Source of the DNA: MED-G105 sp039819085
Lineage (GTDB): Bacteria; Pseudomonadota; Alphaproteobacteria; Caulobacterales; Parvularculaceae
DNA: 64,000 nucleotides
Direction of reading: 5' to 3'
NCBI GenBank assembly: GCA_039819085.1
Contig: JBCBSQ010000012.1
Location: 1-64,000, forward strand
Part shown: in pieces, positions 35,240 through 44,498 of the stretch
Position numbering within the stretch: the stretch's first letter is position 1
Layout of the letters: every line of letters starts with the position of its first letter
Notes under the pieces: model-generated
What the model saw: the letters and a program-made list of their open reading frames with translations, nothing else
What the model was told of the DNA's origin: nothing
Databases searched by the model: none
Position numbers and translations under genes: made by a program

Positions 35240-36814
35240 ATGGTGAGCGGCGACGCAAAACCGATTCTTGCGACGACGGACAAAGAAGCGGCGGCGACCG
35301 TGGACACGTCGCAGGACCGCATGGATTCCGTCCTTGCGCGACTGGACGGCTTTCTGGACACCGTTCCTTTGTCCGCCTCGACCAAGCTCTTTGCGGCGGT
35401 TGAGCGGCGGCCCATCGAGGCGCCAGGCGAGGCCTCGGTGGCCGATGACGCCGTGGCCGCTGCGGACGCTGATGCGCTTGACGCGCTGCCGCGCAATCGC
35501 CTTCTTGCGCTCCTGCGCCGCCGCCTTCCGTCGTCTGAGCATTTTCCAGCGCGTAAGACCGATGCGCGTCGCGCATTCTATTCGCCCTTTGACGCTTTCT
35601 TCGTGCATTCGCGCGCCGGCGCGAAACGCGTCGGTCGTATTCCCCGCACGAGCCTTGCGCCGATTTGGCGCTTCTTGACCCGACGCGACGACTGCGCCGG
35701 GAGCGCCGCGGCGGCCAGAAGTCTGGAAGAAGCCCTGGTCGCCGCGTCAGACAGCGGTGAGCGCGGACAGTCCAAGGCTGCCGCCGCGCGCGCCCTCGCC
35801 AGCGCCGACGCGGACTTGCGCCGCGCCGTTTCGGCCGATCTTGCAGGCGTTGCGCGGCGCGCCAATTCGGACCCGTCCGCACGCAATCTCTATTGCGTGT
35901 TTCTGGGCGGCAATGAAGGCGCCGACGCCGGCGCGCCGATCTTTGACGATATGATGGAGATCGCCCGCCTCCTGCCGCTGGCGTCCACCCTGACGGCGGC
36001 GCGCGCGCGTTTTCCTCTTGGTATGAAATCATTGTCGGACGCCGGAATGCGTGACGCCGAGGCGTTTTTCTTCGACGCCGTCAATGATCATCCTCAGGAC
36101 GCGTCTTATATCCCGATGTTCTTCGCGGGGCGCATGGCGCAGCCCTGGTCGGCCCTACCTCTCTATTACCGGTTACGCGGCGCGCCAGCCGCGGATCCGC
36201 TGCTCGATCTTGTCTTCGATGATCTTGAGAGCATCGTCCGGAGGCTTGAGCGTGAAGTTGCGGACATGGATGGGCTTCGTGACGCGATCGCCCGATTTGA
36301 AAGGGTTGCGGCGTTTGCGGACGGCGTCGCGTCGGTTGCTGATCAAAATGGCGATGGCGCAGCCCTCGCCCGAGTCGAGGCCAGTCGCGACCTCAGCGCG
36401 ACGTCGCTTGCGCGCGCGGCCGAGCACGCAAAAGCCACGCTGCGCGCCATGATGCCTCTTAGGGGGGCGAAAGGCTCGACCATGCTTGTGGCGTTGCGGC
36501 CTGACTATGAATCGCCGCTTTGCGCCGCGCAGATCCGCGCCGCCGCTTCCGCAGCGGCTTTTCTCGCTGAAACGGAACGGCTCGCAGGAGCGCTTGCGCG
36601 ACCATGGGCCGGTGAGGGGGCGGATGACGTTACAAAGCAAATTGATCGCTACGCAAACGACCTGGTTCGTGAGATCCGCGCCGCTGAAGGGGCTGCGCGC
36701 GCCAAGGCGAAGGAGCGCATGGAGCGTTTGATGGACGCCGCTGCGCCTTTGATTGATCGTGAGGCCGGCGCGCTTCTGAAAGAGCGGGCCGCCGCAGCAG
36801 CCCTCGCCGGCTAG
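35240..36814 (+). CDS. Unknown 524-residue helical protein
   Basis: From the ATG at 35240 (MVSGDAKPILATTDKE), with GGGA 9 bases upstream; a longer frame begins at a TTG at 35159. The protein is alanine-rich and mostly helical, with no signal peptide, membrane helix or catalytic motif that I recognise. Notable stretches are RAFYSPFDAFFVHSRAGAKR, NLYCVFLGGNEG and DPLLDLVFDDLESIVRRLEREV; the last 150 residues look coiled-coil. GC-at-third-position is good throughout, so it is a real gene. It follows the DnaJ gene by about 180 bases. Probably a lineage-specific cytoplasmic protein. Confidence 0.7.
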   Translation: MVSGDAKPILATTDKEAAATVDTSQDRMDSVLARLDGFLDTVPLSASTKLFAAVERRPIEAPGEASVADDAVAAADADALDALPRNRLLALLRRRLPSSEHFPARKTDARRAFYSPFDAFFVHSRAGAKRVGRIPRTSLAPIWRFLTRRDDCAGSAAAARSLEEALVAASDSGERGQSKAAAARALASADADLRRAVSADLAGVARRANSDPSARNLYCVFLGGNEGADAGAPIFDDMMEIARLLPLASTLTAARARFPLGMKSLSDAGMRDAEAFFFDAVNDHPQDASYIPMFFAGRMAQPWSALPLYYRLRGAPAADPLLDLVFDDLESIVRRLEREVADMDGLRDAIARFERVAAFADGVASVADQNGDGAALARVEASRDLSATSLARAAEHAKATLRAMMPLRGAKGSTMLVALRPDYESPLCAAQIRAAASAAAFLAETERLAGALARPWAGEGADDVTKQIDRYANDLVREIRAAEGAARAKAKERMERLMDAAAPLIDREAGALLKERAAAAALAG

Positions 36815-36927
36815 GTCGCTCGCCGGTCTGGAGGGCCCAATAAAGTCTGCCTGATCGCGCGGTGGTGATGAAATGAGACCGCCGCATCGGCGCGCCAGCG
36901 CTTGCGCCTGTCTTGGGGCGTGACAAT

Positions 36928-36957
36928 CTCCAACCCGAATGGCTCCAACCCGAATGG
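36928..36957. repeat. 15-bp perfect tandem duplication
   Basis: CTCCAACCCGAATGG occurs twice back to back (36928-36942 and 36943-36957) in the 200-base gap before the hydrolase-OsmC gene. It is likely a slippage duplication; it may change spacing in the promoter region. Confidence 0.85.
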
Positions 36958-37014
36958 TTGGCGAAGGGGCGAGCGCATCTTCGGCGCAACCGTCTCCAAA
37001 GAAAGGCGAGTGCG

Positions 37015-38259
37015 ATGGAAGAGACTACGACGAAGGCGACCTTTATCGGCGCGCAGGGCGACGCCCTCGCCGCGGCGCTTGACGCACCCGCTTCACGGCC
37101 CCGCGCTTTCGCTCTTTTCGCCCACTGCTTTTCCTGTTCGAAGGACATCAAGGCGGCGCGGGAAATCGCGCGGGCGCTAAGGGCGTGCGGTTACTCCGTC
37201 CTGCGATTTGATTTCACCGGCCTCGGCGCCTCTGAGGGCGACTTCGCCAATACGAACTTTTCATCGAATGTCGACGACCTTGTCAAAGCCGCTGATTATC
37301 TGAGAACTGAGCATGAGGCGCCGTCATTGCTAATCGGCCACTCGCTTGGCGGCGCGGCCGTCATTGCTGCGGCGGCGCGGATTCCGGAAATCAAGGGTGT
37401 GGTCACGATAGGCGCGCCGTCGGAGGCCGCCCATGTCGCCCATCAGTTTGCTGAACACCGCGATGAGATTGAACGGAACGGCGAAGCGACGGTTCAACTC
37501 GCCGGCCGTCCGTTCACAATCAAAAAGCAGTTTATCGATGATATCGAAGGCGCCAAGGTGACCGACGCCCTGGCGGCGTTGCGCAAGCCGGTGTTGATCC
37601 TGCACGCCCCATTTGATGAAACCGTCGGAATCGACAACGCGTCGAAGCTCTTCCTGGCGGCGAAGCACCCTAAGAGCTTCATCAGCCTGGATACGGCCAA
37701 TCACTTGTTGTCGAACCCGAAAGACGCGCGCTACGCGGCGGAGGCGATCGCCGCTTGGGCGGGACGCTTCGTCGACGCGCCAGCCGATGCTGAGACGTCA
37801 GGCGACGCAGACATAAAGGCGAAGCCGGCGCCGAATGCGGCTGCGTCCTTTAAGGGCGGCGCGCGCGCCGTTACCCGCGCCGATGAGCCGCTTGCGGTCG
37901 ATCTGTCCATCGACGGGCATCAGATGACGATTGACGCGGCGGCGGCTGAGGGCGGTTCGGATCTTGGACCCAACCCGACGCGTACGGTCGAGGGGGCGCT
38001 CGCGGCATGCGCCGCCATCACCATGCGCATGTACGCCCGGCGGAAGAAGTGGGACCTGCGTGGGGCGATGGTGGAAGTTGTTCGCGCGTCCGGCGCAGAT
38101 GCGCACGTGTCGCGGAAACTGGAGAAGACCATTTATCTCGACGGCGACCTGGATGCTGAGCAGCGGAGCCGCCTGCTCGAAATCGCCGACAAATGCCCGG
38201 TGCACCGCATGCTCTCCGACGGCGTCGAGATCGCTTCATCGCTTGGCGGGCTCGACTAG
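37015..38259 (+). CDS. Alpha/beta hydrolase-OsmC fusion protein
   Basis: A 414-residue two-domain protein. Residues about 1-255 are an alpha/beta hydrolase with the nucleophile elbow LLIGHSLGGAAV (S110), an acid in HAPFDETVGIDN and a histidine in LDTANHLLSN. Residues about 275-414 are an OsmC/Ohr-type domain with both redox cysteines, ALAACAAITM and ADKCPVHRM. OsmC domains reduce organic hydroperoxides using the cysteine pair; the hydrolase may release substrate acids or remove esters. This fusion is known in several proteobacteria. The ATG at 37015 is chosen for the AAAGGCGAG site upstream. Confidence 0.92.
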   Translation: MEETTTKATFIGAQGDALAAALDAPASRPRAFALFAHCFSCSKDIKAAREIARALRACGYSVLRFDFTGLGASEGDFANTNFSSNVDDLVKAADYLRTEHEAPSLLIGHSLGGAAVIAAAARIPEIKGVVTIGAPSEAAHVAHQFAEHRDEIERNGEATVQLAGRPFTIKKQFIDDIEGAKVTDALAALRKPVLILHAPFDETVGIDNASKLFLAAKHPKSFISLDTANHLLSNPKDARYAAEAIAAWAGRFVDAPADAETSGDADIKAKPAPNAAASFKGGARAVTRADEPLAVDLSIDGHQMTIDAAAAEGGSDLGPNPTRTVEGALAACAAITMRMYARRKKWDLRGAMVEVVRASGADAHVSRKLEKTIYLDGDLDAEQRSRLLEIADKCPVHRMLSDGVEIASSLGGLD

Positions 38260-38378
38260 CCGCAAAAATTACGATTTTTTAAGATTGTCGGCCGGGTTTC
38301 CGCCATGCCGGCTATGCATACATCATCGACCATGGTCGGGACGGCGGCGGCACACTCTTTGGAGACAGTAGGAAAACG

Positions 38379-39923
38379 ATGCGAATGAACCTGGAAGCGT
38401 TTGAAGGCAAGACCACTGGAAAGGGCACATTTCGCGCGGCTGTCCTCGGCGCGGCGGCGATCGGCCTCGCGGCTGGCGCCGTCGGGGCGAACATCATCGC
38501 CCCGGACGCAATGGCTCAAGCGCCGCGGCTTTTGGCGCCGAACGCCGGCGGAGCCGGCGCGGTCTCGATCCCCGACCTAGTCGAAGACGTCTCACCGGCG
38601 GTCGTGAGCGTCCTTGTGGAGCGCGAGGTTGAGCGTCCGCGCGGGTTTGATCCGTTTCAGGAGTTCTTCCGGTTCCGGTTCGGAGATCCGTTTGAGGATC
38701 CGCGCGGCGGTCGGGATGAAGAAGACGAACCGGATACGCGGCGGATGGCGGCGCTTGGTTCCGGGTTCTTCGTCGACGCCACGGGTCATATTGTGACCAA
38801 CAACCACGTGATTGAGGGGTCCGACGAGATTCGGATTCGCCTCGCCAATGGCGATGAACTCGACGCTGAACTCGTCGGCGCTGATCCGCTTACGGATCTT
38901 GCGGTCGTCAAGGTCAAAGCGCCAAAGGGACAGAAATTCGTTGAGTTCGCCAGCGACGTGAACTTGCGGGTCGGTGAGACCGTGGTCGCAGTCGGCAATC
39001 CATTCGGGCTCGGCGGCACCGTGACGAGCGGCATCGTGTCGGCGATCGGCGGGGAGAATCGCCAGGGCCAGTTCCTCGATTACATTCAGATTGACGCGCC
39101 GATTAATCGCGGCAATTCAGGCGGCCCAACGTTTGACCTTCAGGGGCGCGTCGTCGGCGTGAATACGGCGATCTATTCGCCGAATGGCGGCAGCGTCGGC
39201 ATTGGCTTTGCGATTCCCGCCCGGGTCGCGCGCGCGACAGTGGATCAACTGATCGCGGAAGGCGCGGTGACGCGTGGCTGGCTCGGCGTGTCGCTGCGCG
39301 AGCTCGACTCAACATTCGCCGCCGCCATCGGACGCGACAATACGGACGGCGCGTTCGTTGAAGACGTGCTCGACGGCACTCCGGCGCAGAAGGCGGGCCT
39401 TCAGGCGGGCGATCTTATTCTTCGGGTGGACGACGAACCGATTAAAGACACGATCGACCTTTCACGGAAGATCTCGTCCTATCCGCCCGGCGAGCGGGTG
39501 CGGGTCACGTTCGTGCGCGACAAGAAACAACGCACTTTGAACGTCACCCTCGGCGAACGAGGCGGCGACGATGAGATCGCGGCGAACGACAAGGGCGATG
39601 CGCGCGGCGATGGCGATATGGCGGCTGAGCTTGGCCTTCGCGTCGGTCGCCTCGACGACGAAGCGCGCGCCCAGTATCGGTTGCCAAACGACGTCACCGG
39701 CGTCGTCGTGACCGGGGTCAAGCGCGACGGCGTCGCCGCCGAAGCGGGCCTGCGCTCCGGCATGGTGATATTGGAGGCCGATGGCGAACCGGTGACGACG
39801 CCGGCCGCGCTTGAGGCGAAAGTCGACGCAGCCCTCAAAGACGGCAAGGACGCCATCCTGCTGCGCCTTCAGGTTGGCGGCGCGAAGCGATTTGCGGCGC
39901 TGCCAATCGGCGTCGACGGCTAA
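38379..39923 (+). CDS. Do-family periplasmic serine protease (DegP/HtrA)
   Basis: A 514-residue envelope protease-chaperone. An N-terminal signal or anchor spans about residues 19-47, with a likely cleavage near AMAQA. The trypsin-like domain has the triad in IVTNNHVIEG (H143), DPLTDLAVVKV (D173) and INRGNSGGPTF (S247). An acidic, Phe-rich LA loop (about 88-122) precedes it. Two PDZ domains follow (about 285-385 and 415-505; GWLGVSLRELD marks the first). It degrades or refolds damaged periplasmic proteins. The neighbouring response regulator-kinase pair 180 bases downstream may belong to the same envelope-stress block. Confidence 0.94.
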   Translation: MRMNLEAFEGKTTGKGTFRAAVLGAAAIGLAAGAVGANIIAPDAMAQAPRLLAPNAGGAGAVSIPDLVEDVSPAVVSVLVEREVERPRGFDPFQEFFRFRFGDPFEDPRGGRDEEDEPDTRRMAALGSGFFVDATGHIVTNNHVIEGSDEIRIRLANGDELDAELVGADPLTDLAVVKVKAPKGQKFVEFASDVNLRVGETVVAVGNPFGLGGTVTSGIVSAIGGENRQGQFLDYIQIDAPINRGNSGGPTFDLQGRVVGVNTAIYSPNGGSVGIGFAIPARVARATVDQLIAEGAVTRGWLGVSLRELDSTFAAAIGRDNTDGAFVEDVLDGTPAQKAGLQAGDLILRVDDEPIKDTIDLSRKISSYPPGERVRVTFVRDKKQRTLNVTLGERGGDDEIAANDKGDARGDGDMAAELGLRVGRLDDEARAQYRLPNDVTGVVVTGVKRDGVAAEAGLRSGMVILEADGEPVTTPAALEAKVDAALKDGKDAILLRLQVGGAKRFAALPIGVDG

Positions 39924-40104
39924 ACAGGAACCGAGCGGAGGCTTGCCGCCGCTTCGGGCGAGTCCCTTACGGATCGCCAATTTGCGCCGAGCTTGCAGCC
40001 GTTCGATAAGCCGCTTTTCGTTTATCGAACGGTTCACCGCGTCTGGTATAGTATCGTCCTGTTAGCGGGCGGGGGCGCGCTGCGACCGGCAATGACGAGG
40101 CGAT

Positions 40105-40785
40105 ATGCGTATCCTGTTGATCGAAGACGACGCGGACGCGGCGGCGCATCTGGCGAAGAATCTCCGCGACGCCGGCCATGTGGTGGATCATGCGCTCGAT
40201 GGCGAAGTCGGCGCGAACATGGCGGGCGCGGGCGATTATGACGCATATGTAATCGACCGGATGCTCCCAAAGCTCGACGGCATCTCCATCCTGAACAAGA
40301 GGCGTGAGGCGGGCGACGAGACGCCGGCGCTGTTCCTTTCCGCGCTCGGCGAGGTCGATGACCGGGTGAAAGGCTTCAAGGCGGGCGGCGACGACTACCT
40401 CGTGAAGCCTTATGCGTTTCCAGAACTGCTGGCGCGGGTTGAGGCGCTCGGCAAACGGCGCTCCGCGCCTGCGAACGTCACGACGCGACACACGGTGGGC
40501 GATCTGGAGATTGACGTGATCACCCGCACGGCGCGCCGCGCGGGCAAGAAGATTGAGCTTCAGCCGCGCGAGTTTCGTTTGTTGGAGTACCTGATGCGCC
40601 ATGCGGATCAGGTCGTCACCCGGACAATGCTCCTTGAGAACGTCTGGGAGTACCATTTCGATCCGCAGACAAATGTGATTGACGTGCACGTTTCGCGTCT
40701 GCGCGCGAAGATCGACAAAGACTTTGAAAAGCCGCTTCTGAAAACAATCAGGGGAGCCGGCTACACCATTACGGAGGCTGATTGA
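40105..40785 (+). CDS. OmpR/PhoB-family response regulator
   Basis: A 226-residue regulator. The receiver domain has the acidic pocket LLIEDDAD, the phosphoacceptor in AYVIDRMLPKLDG (D51) and lysine in YLVKPYAF. The winged-helix DNA-binding domain (about 125-224) ends VIDVHVSRLRAKIDKDFEKPLLKTIRGAGYTI-like, the OmpR/PhoB signature. The kinase gene follows within about 55 bases, so the two are a cognate pair. The target genes are not evident from the sequence. Confidence 0.94.
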   Translation: MRILLIEDDADAAAHLAKNLRDAGHVVDHALDGEVGANMAGAGDYDAYVIDRMLPKLDGISILNKRREAGDETPALFLSALGEVDDRVKGFKAGGDDYLVKPYAFPELLARVEALGKRRSAPANVTTRHTVGDLEIDVITRTARRAGKKIELQPREFRLLEYLMRHADQVVTRTMLLENVWEYHFDPQTNVIDVHVSRLRAKIDKDFEKPLLKTIRGAGYTITEAD

Positions 40786-40840
40786 CAAGCCTCCGCGATC
40801 CGGCGCTGAAAGGCGCGCTGGACGCTGGCGCGATGGCGCG

Positions 40841-42613
40841 ATGGCGTACGCGGACGCGCGCGCTGACGCCCCGGCGGATGCGGTTTCGGAGCCTTCGGTT
40901 GATGGAGGCGTTGAGGCTGGCGCCGAGGCCGCCCCGCGCAACCGCGGTGCGGCTGTGAAAAGCGCCGCGGCGACGGCTGGGGCTTCCGAAACGCTTGACA
41001 AGCGAACGGAAGCGCCTGTCCAGAACGAAAAATCCGACCGTCCTGAGGCGAAAGCGCCGGGCGACGTCAAGTCTCGACGTGGAAGAGCCGCTTCAACGCC
41101 GTCAGGCGTAGGTGATCCGTCTACAGAGGTTCGCGTCAGGCGCCGCAAGCGGACGCGACGGCCCCTTGGCGGCAGGATGACCCTTAGCCGGCTCGTGCGC
41201 ACGACCGCGTTTCGTTTCACGTTCCTTTACGTTCTTGTCTTCGCTGTCGCCGTCGGCGCGCTCGGCGCCTTCTTCTACAATTCGACCTTCGCTGTCGTTG
41301 ATAGGCAGACGGACGACATCATCAATCAGGACCTGGCCGTTCTCGCCGACGTCTTCAGAAATGAAGGCCCTGGCACCTTGCGGCGCGTCTTGCGTGAGCG
41401 CGCCGCCTGGCGTGATGACGGCGTTTACATCATGATCGCCTCGCCCGCGGGCGCGGTGCTGGCCGGTAATCTGACCGCTCTGCCTGAGGAAGCGCTTGGC
41501 GCGGACGAAGACTTCTTTGACTTTTCCTATGAACGCGCCGCGATTGACGCTGCGGGCCGCGCAGTGGGCGAAGAGACCCGGCGCGGCCGCGGCAAGCTGC
41601 GCAGGTTCAAAGTGTCGCCGGAGGCTCAGTCGTCGTTTCTGGTGTTCGTCGCCCGCGACATCACGAGCCATATGGACTTGCGTGAGCGATCCCAGCAGCA
41701 GATCACGCGGATTGGCGCGGCAACCATCGCGCTCGGACTATTGATCGGTCTCGTCTCCTCCCGCTCGCTTCTCAACCGGGTCGAAGCAGTCAACCGAACA
41801 GCGCGCGCGATCCGCGACGGCGATTTGACCCGTCGCATCAAGCTGACCGGATCTGAAGACGAACTCGACCACCTCTCCGCAAATCTCAATGTCATGCTCG
41901 ATCAGATCGAGCGCCTGATGAGCGGCATGCGCGAAGTGTCTGACAATATCGCCCACGATCTGCGCTCGCCGCTGACGCGAATAAGGGCGCGACTGAACGA
42001 TGCGTTAAAGGCGGATCATCAGCAAAAGGACGAAGCGCTTCGGGCGACGTTGCGGGACGCAGAGCGCATGATTGCGACATTCAATGAGTTGCTGTCGATC
42101 GCCCGAATTGAGTCCGGGGAAGGCGCCGGAGCGATGGAGCCGCTTGATCTTGTGGCCTTGGCGAAAGAGATGGCCGAGCTATACGAGCCTGCGGTCCAGG
42201 ATGCGGGTTTTCGACTTGATCTGCGCTTGAAGCCCTGTCCCGAGATCCGCGGCTCGCGCCCGCTGGTTGGCCAGGCGCTCGCCAACATGCTCGATAACGC
42301 CCTGAAATACGCTGAAGGCGCAGAGCGGATCGCCATTGAAGCGGCGCCGCTGCCGGACGGACGCGTCATGCTGGCCGTCGCCGATGACGGGCCTGGCATT
42401 CCGAAGGCGGAGCGGAGCAGCGTGTTGAAGCGGTTTGTGCGGCTTGAGCGCAGTCGAACGAGCGAAGGCAGCGGCCTTGGCCTTAGCCTTGTCGCGGCGG
42501 TCGCGCGCGCGCACCGCGCCGCCTTGCGTTTGTCAGACGCGCGCCGCGACGAGCCCGAAGCCGGACGGCCGGGGCTTCGGATCTCGCTGGTTTTCTCCGC
42601 GCCGGAACACTAG
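40841..42613 (+). CDS. Membrane sensor histidine kinase, partner of the preceding regulator
   Basis: 590 residues from the ATG at 40841; a second candidate start is at 41177 (MTLSRLVRTTAFRF). Two membrane helices flank a periplasmic domain of about 140 residues (AWRDDGVYIMIASPAG), then HAMP, HisKA with the phosphorylated His in DNIAHDLRSPLTRIRARL (about 371), and HATPase_c with NMLDNALKYAEG, DDGPGIP and GSGLGLSLV. The first 112 residues are an Ala/Glu/Arg-rich, probably disordered cytoplasmic extension, absent if the later start is used. Architecture resembles the QseC/CzcS type; the signal is unknown. Confidence 0.9.
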   Translation: MAYADARADAPADAVSEPSVDGGVEAGAEAAPRNRGAAVKSAAATAGASETLDKRTEAPVQNEKSDRPEAKAPGDVKSRRGRAASTPSGVGDPSTEVRVRRRKRTRRPLGGRMTLSRLVRTTAFRFTFLYVLVFAVAVGALGAFFYNSTFAVVDRQTDDIINQDLAVLADVFRNEGPGTLRRVLRERAAWRDDGVYIMIASPAGAVLAGNLTALPEEALGADEDFFDFSYERAAIDAAGRAVGEETRRGRGKLRRFKVSPEAQSSFLVFVARDITSHMDLRERSQQQITRIGAATIALGLLIGLVSSRSLLNRVEAVNRTARAIRDGDLTRRIKLTGSEDELDHLSANLNVMLDQIERLMSGMREVSDNIAHDLRSPLTRIRARLNDALKADHQQKDEALRATLRDAERMIATFNELLSIARIESGEGAGAMEPLDLVALAKEMAELYEPAVQDAGFRLDLRLKPCPEIRGSRPLVGQALANMLDNALKYAEGAERIAIEAAPLPDGRVMLAVADDGPGIPKAERSSVLKRFVRLERSRTSEGSGLGLSLVAAVARAHRAALRLSDARRDEPEAGRPGLRISLVFSAPEH

Positions 42614-42765
42614 CGCTGCAACCCCCGCGCCATCGTCCCGCCGCAACGACTTGCTATTGCCTCAAAATCACGGCTTCGTTTCGATCGTCGACGCTTTTTT
42701 CGCGGCGCGCGTCTGCGCGCGTTGAGGAGCGCGCGGCCGAGGATACGCAATCAGTTGGGATAAAG

Positions 42766-43050
42766 ATGAGCAAGACCGAGTTTATCGCGAACGTCGCCGC
42801 AGCGGGGGAGTTGTCAAACGCGGAGGCCAAACGCGTCGTCGATTTGGTGTTCGGCGAAATTGAAAATGGCTTGAAGCGTTCGCGTGAGGATGGCCGCTTT
42901 ACGATCAGCACGCTCGGCACGTTTACAATTGTCGATCGGCCGGCGCGCCAGGGTCGAAATCCGCGCACTGGCGAGACGATCGAGATAGAGGCGTCGAGAG
43001 GATTGAAGTTTCGACCGGCGGCGGCGCTTAAATCCGCCGCTGGCTGTTAG
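42766..43050 (+). CDS. HU/IHF-family DNA-binding protein
   Basis: A 94-residue histone-like protein: MSKTEFIANVAAAGELSNAEAKRVVDLV helical body, the GTFTIVDRPARQGRNPRTGE beta-arm with the conserved RxGRNPxTGE tip that bends DNA, and KFRPAAALK at the end. It has the usual family size. It is probably monocistronic; the 150 bases upstream contain a GC-rich palindromic stretch (CGCGGCGCGCGTCTGCGCGCGTTG). Likely a nucleoid protein. Confidence 0.95.
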   Translation: MSKTEFIANVAAAGELSNAEAKRVVDLVFGEIENGLKRSREDGRFTISTLGTFTIVDRPARQGRNPRTGETIEIEASRGLKFRPAAALKSAAGC

Positions 43051-43220
43051 GGCGAGGACTGGAGGTCCGCCACCCTGAACTGACTCCGGTCGAGGTGGAT
43101 TGCGTCGTCATTGTGCGGTTAGTCTTCGAGCTGCGGGCGTGTTGTCGAGGAGGAGTGGATGGCGGGTCTTGTCGGGTGTTGCGCCGTGGCGCCGTCGCTT
43201 AACGGTGGGTGCGGGCGCAG

Positions 43221-44498
43221 GTGAGTCAGAGCCAGTTTGACCTTGCCGTTCTTGGCGCTGAGCCCCCGGGGCTCGCCGCCGCCGCCTGCGCCGCAGCCGC
43301 CGGGTTTCGAGTTGTTTTGATCCGTACAGGGAAGGAAGCGCCTTCTGAGTTCGCCGCCCCGCGCGCGCCGAATGACGTGTGGCGGCGGCTCGGTCTTTAC
43401 GCCGCCGGCGCTCCAAATTCCGGCGCGCGCCCGCGCCGAACCTGGGTTCCTGCGGACGAAGGCGGCGAGCCGAAGCTTCTTGAGACGTCTGAACTTGGGT
43501 TGGTTGAGACGGCCGCGCTTGGCGACGCCGCCGAACAGGCTAGCGCCGCATGGCCGGATTTTCTTGCGGCATCAAAGCGTTTGTCCACTCACTTCGGCTC
43601 CGCGGCGGAGTTTCTGAGCGATGATCTGCGCGGGTTGGACCCGTCGCCCTTCGCCAGCGCCGACGAAGCGCTTGACGACTTTTTTGATAGCGAAATCCTG
43701 AAAGCGCATCTTGCGGTTTCAGCGCTCGCGCCGTTTCGGTTTGCGGGAGATGAGCCGGCCTCTGTCGGCGCGTTACGGCTTCTGGCGGCCGACGGTTGGC
43801 CGAGCTCCATTCCGGTTGGAGCGCTGAGCGAGTTCTTGACGGGCGCATGCGAAGAGTTCGGCGTTTCCATGGTGGACGGCGCCGTCACTGAGGTCCGCGC
43901 TTTGAAAGCGCGGTTGTTTCAATTGACGGTTGCTGACGGAAGCGAAGCCACTGCCCGCGCCGTCGTCGCCTCAAGCGCGGCGCACGCGCTTGCGATGGGA
44001 CTTCGCCCTGAAGTCGGGCTTTCTCCATTGGCCCCGACCTTTGGCGGTCGGGCCTTCGTGCGTGTTACGTTTGCTGAAGATCCGCAGACTGAGTTTCTCA
44101 GGAATGACGCTACGTACTTGATGGTCGCCGACCGGAAAGACGTGCGTGCGGCGCGTGATGCGGCTGCGGTCGGAGAAATCCCAAAGGCTGGGCCATTGAT
44201 TGTCGATCTCGCCGATCGGGTGATCGCGGCTTACGCGCCATTCTGCCCTGCGAATCTGGTGGAAGCGGGCGCGGAACGCGACTGGACCGGTCAGGACCGC
44301 CAAGCGTTTGGGCGGGCGGTTCTGGAGAGGCTGAAGAAGACCTTTCGGCTGAAGGCGTTGCCGCTTTCGGTGGAAGTGCGCGTTGATCCGCTAACGCCTT
44401 CGAGCGCCTCGGCAAGCGTCGTGTCAGCGCCGCCTCCGTCGCAAGATGAAGTCGGCGCGGCGGTTTCGTTCGCATTGGAGGCGGCGCGTAATGCCTGA
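43221..44498 (+). CDS. FAD/NAD(P)-binding Rossmann-like protein, degenerate (first of a three-gene operon)
   Basis: About 425 residues from the GTG at 43221 (MSQSQFDLAVLG); an in-frame GTG lies 12 bases upstream. It opens with a beta-alpha-beta unit DLAVLGAEPPGLAAAACAAAAGFRVVLI in two parts: the dinucleotide motif reads GAEPPG instead of GxGxxG, and the expected acidic residue after the second strand is missing (VLIRTG). The rest resembles the phytoene-desaturase/NAD(P)/FAD oxidoreductase fold only loosely (LLAADGWPSSIPVGALSEFLTG). It may bind flavin weakly or not at all. The stop overlaps the next gene by 8 bases. Function unknown. Confidence 0.7.
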   Translation: MSQSQFDLAVLGAEPPGLAAAACAAAAGFRVVLIRTGKEAPSEFAAPRAPNDVWRRLGLYAAGAPNSGARPRRTWVPADEGGEPKLLETSELGLVETAALGDAAEQASAAWPDFLAASKRLSTHFGSAAEFLSDDLRGLDPSPFASADEALDDFFDSEILKAHLAVSALAPFRFAGDEPASVGALRLLAADGWPSSIPVGALSEFLTGACEEFGVSMVDGAVTEVRALKARLFQLTVADGSEATARAVVASSAAHALAMGLRPEVGLSPLAPTFGGRAFVRVTFAEDPQTEFLRNDATYLMVADRKDVRAARDAAAVGEIPKAGPLIVDLADRVIAAYAPFCPANLVEAGAERDWTGQDRQAFGRAVLERLKKTFRLKALPLSVEVRVDPLTPSSASASVVSAPPPSQDEVGAAVSFALEAARNA

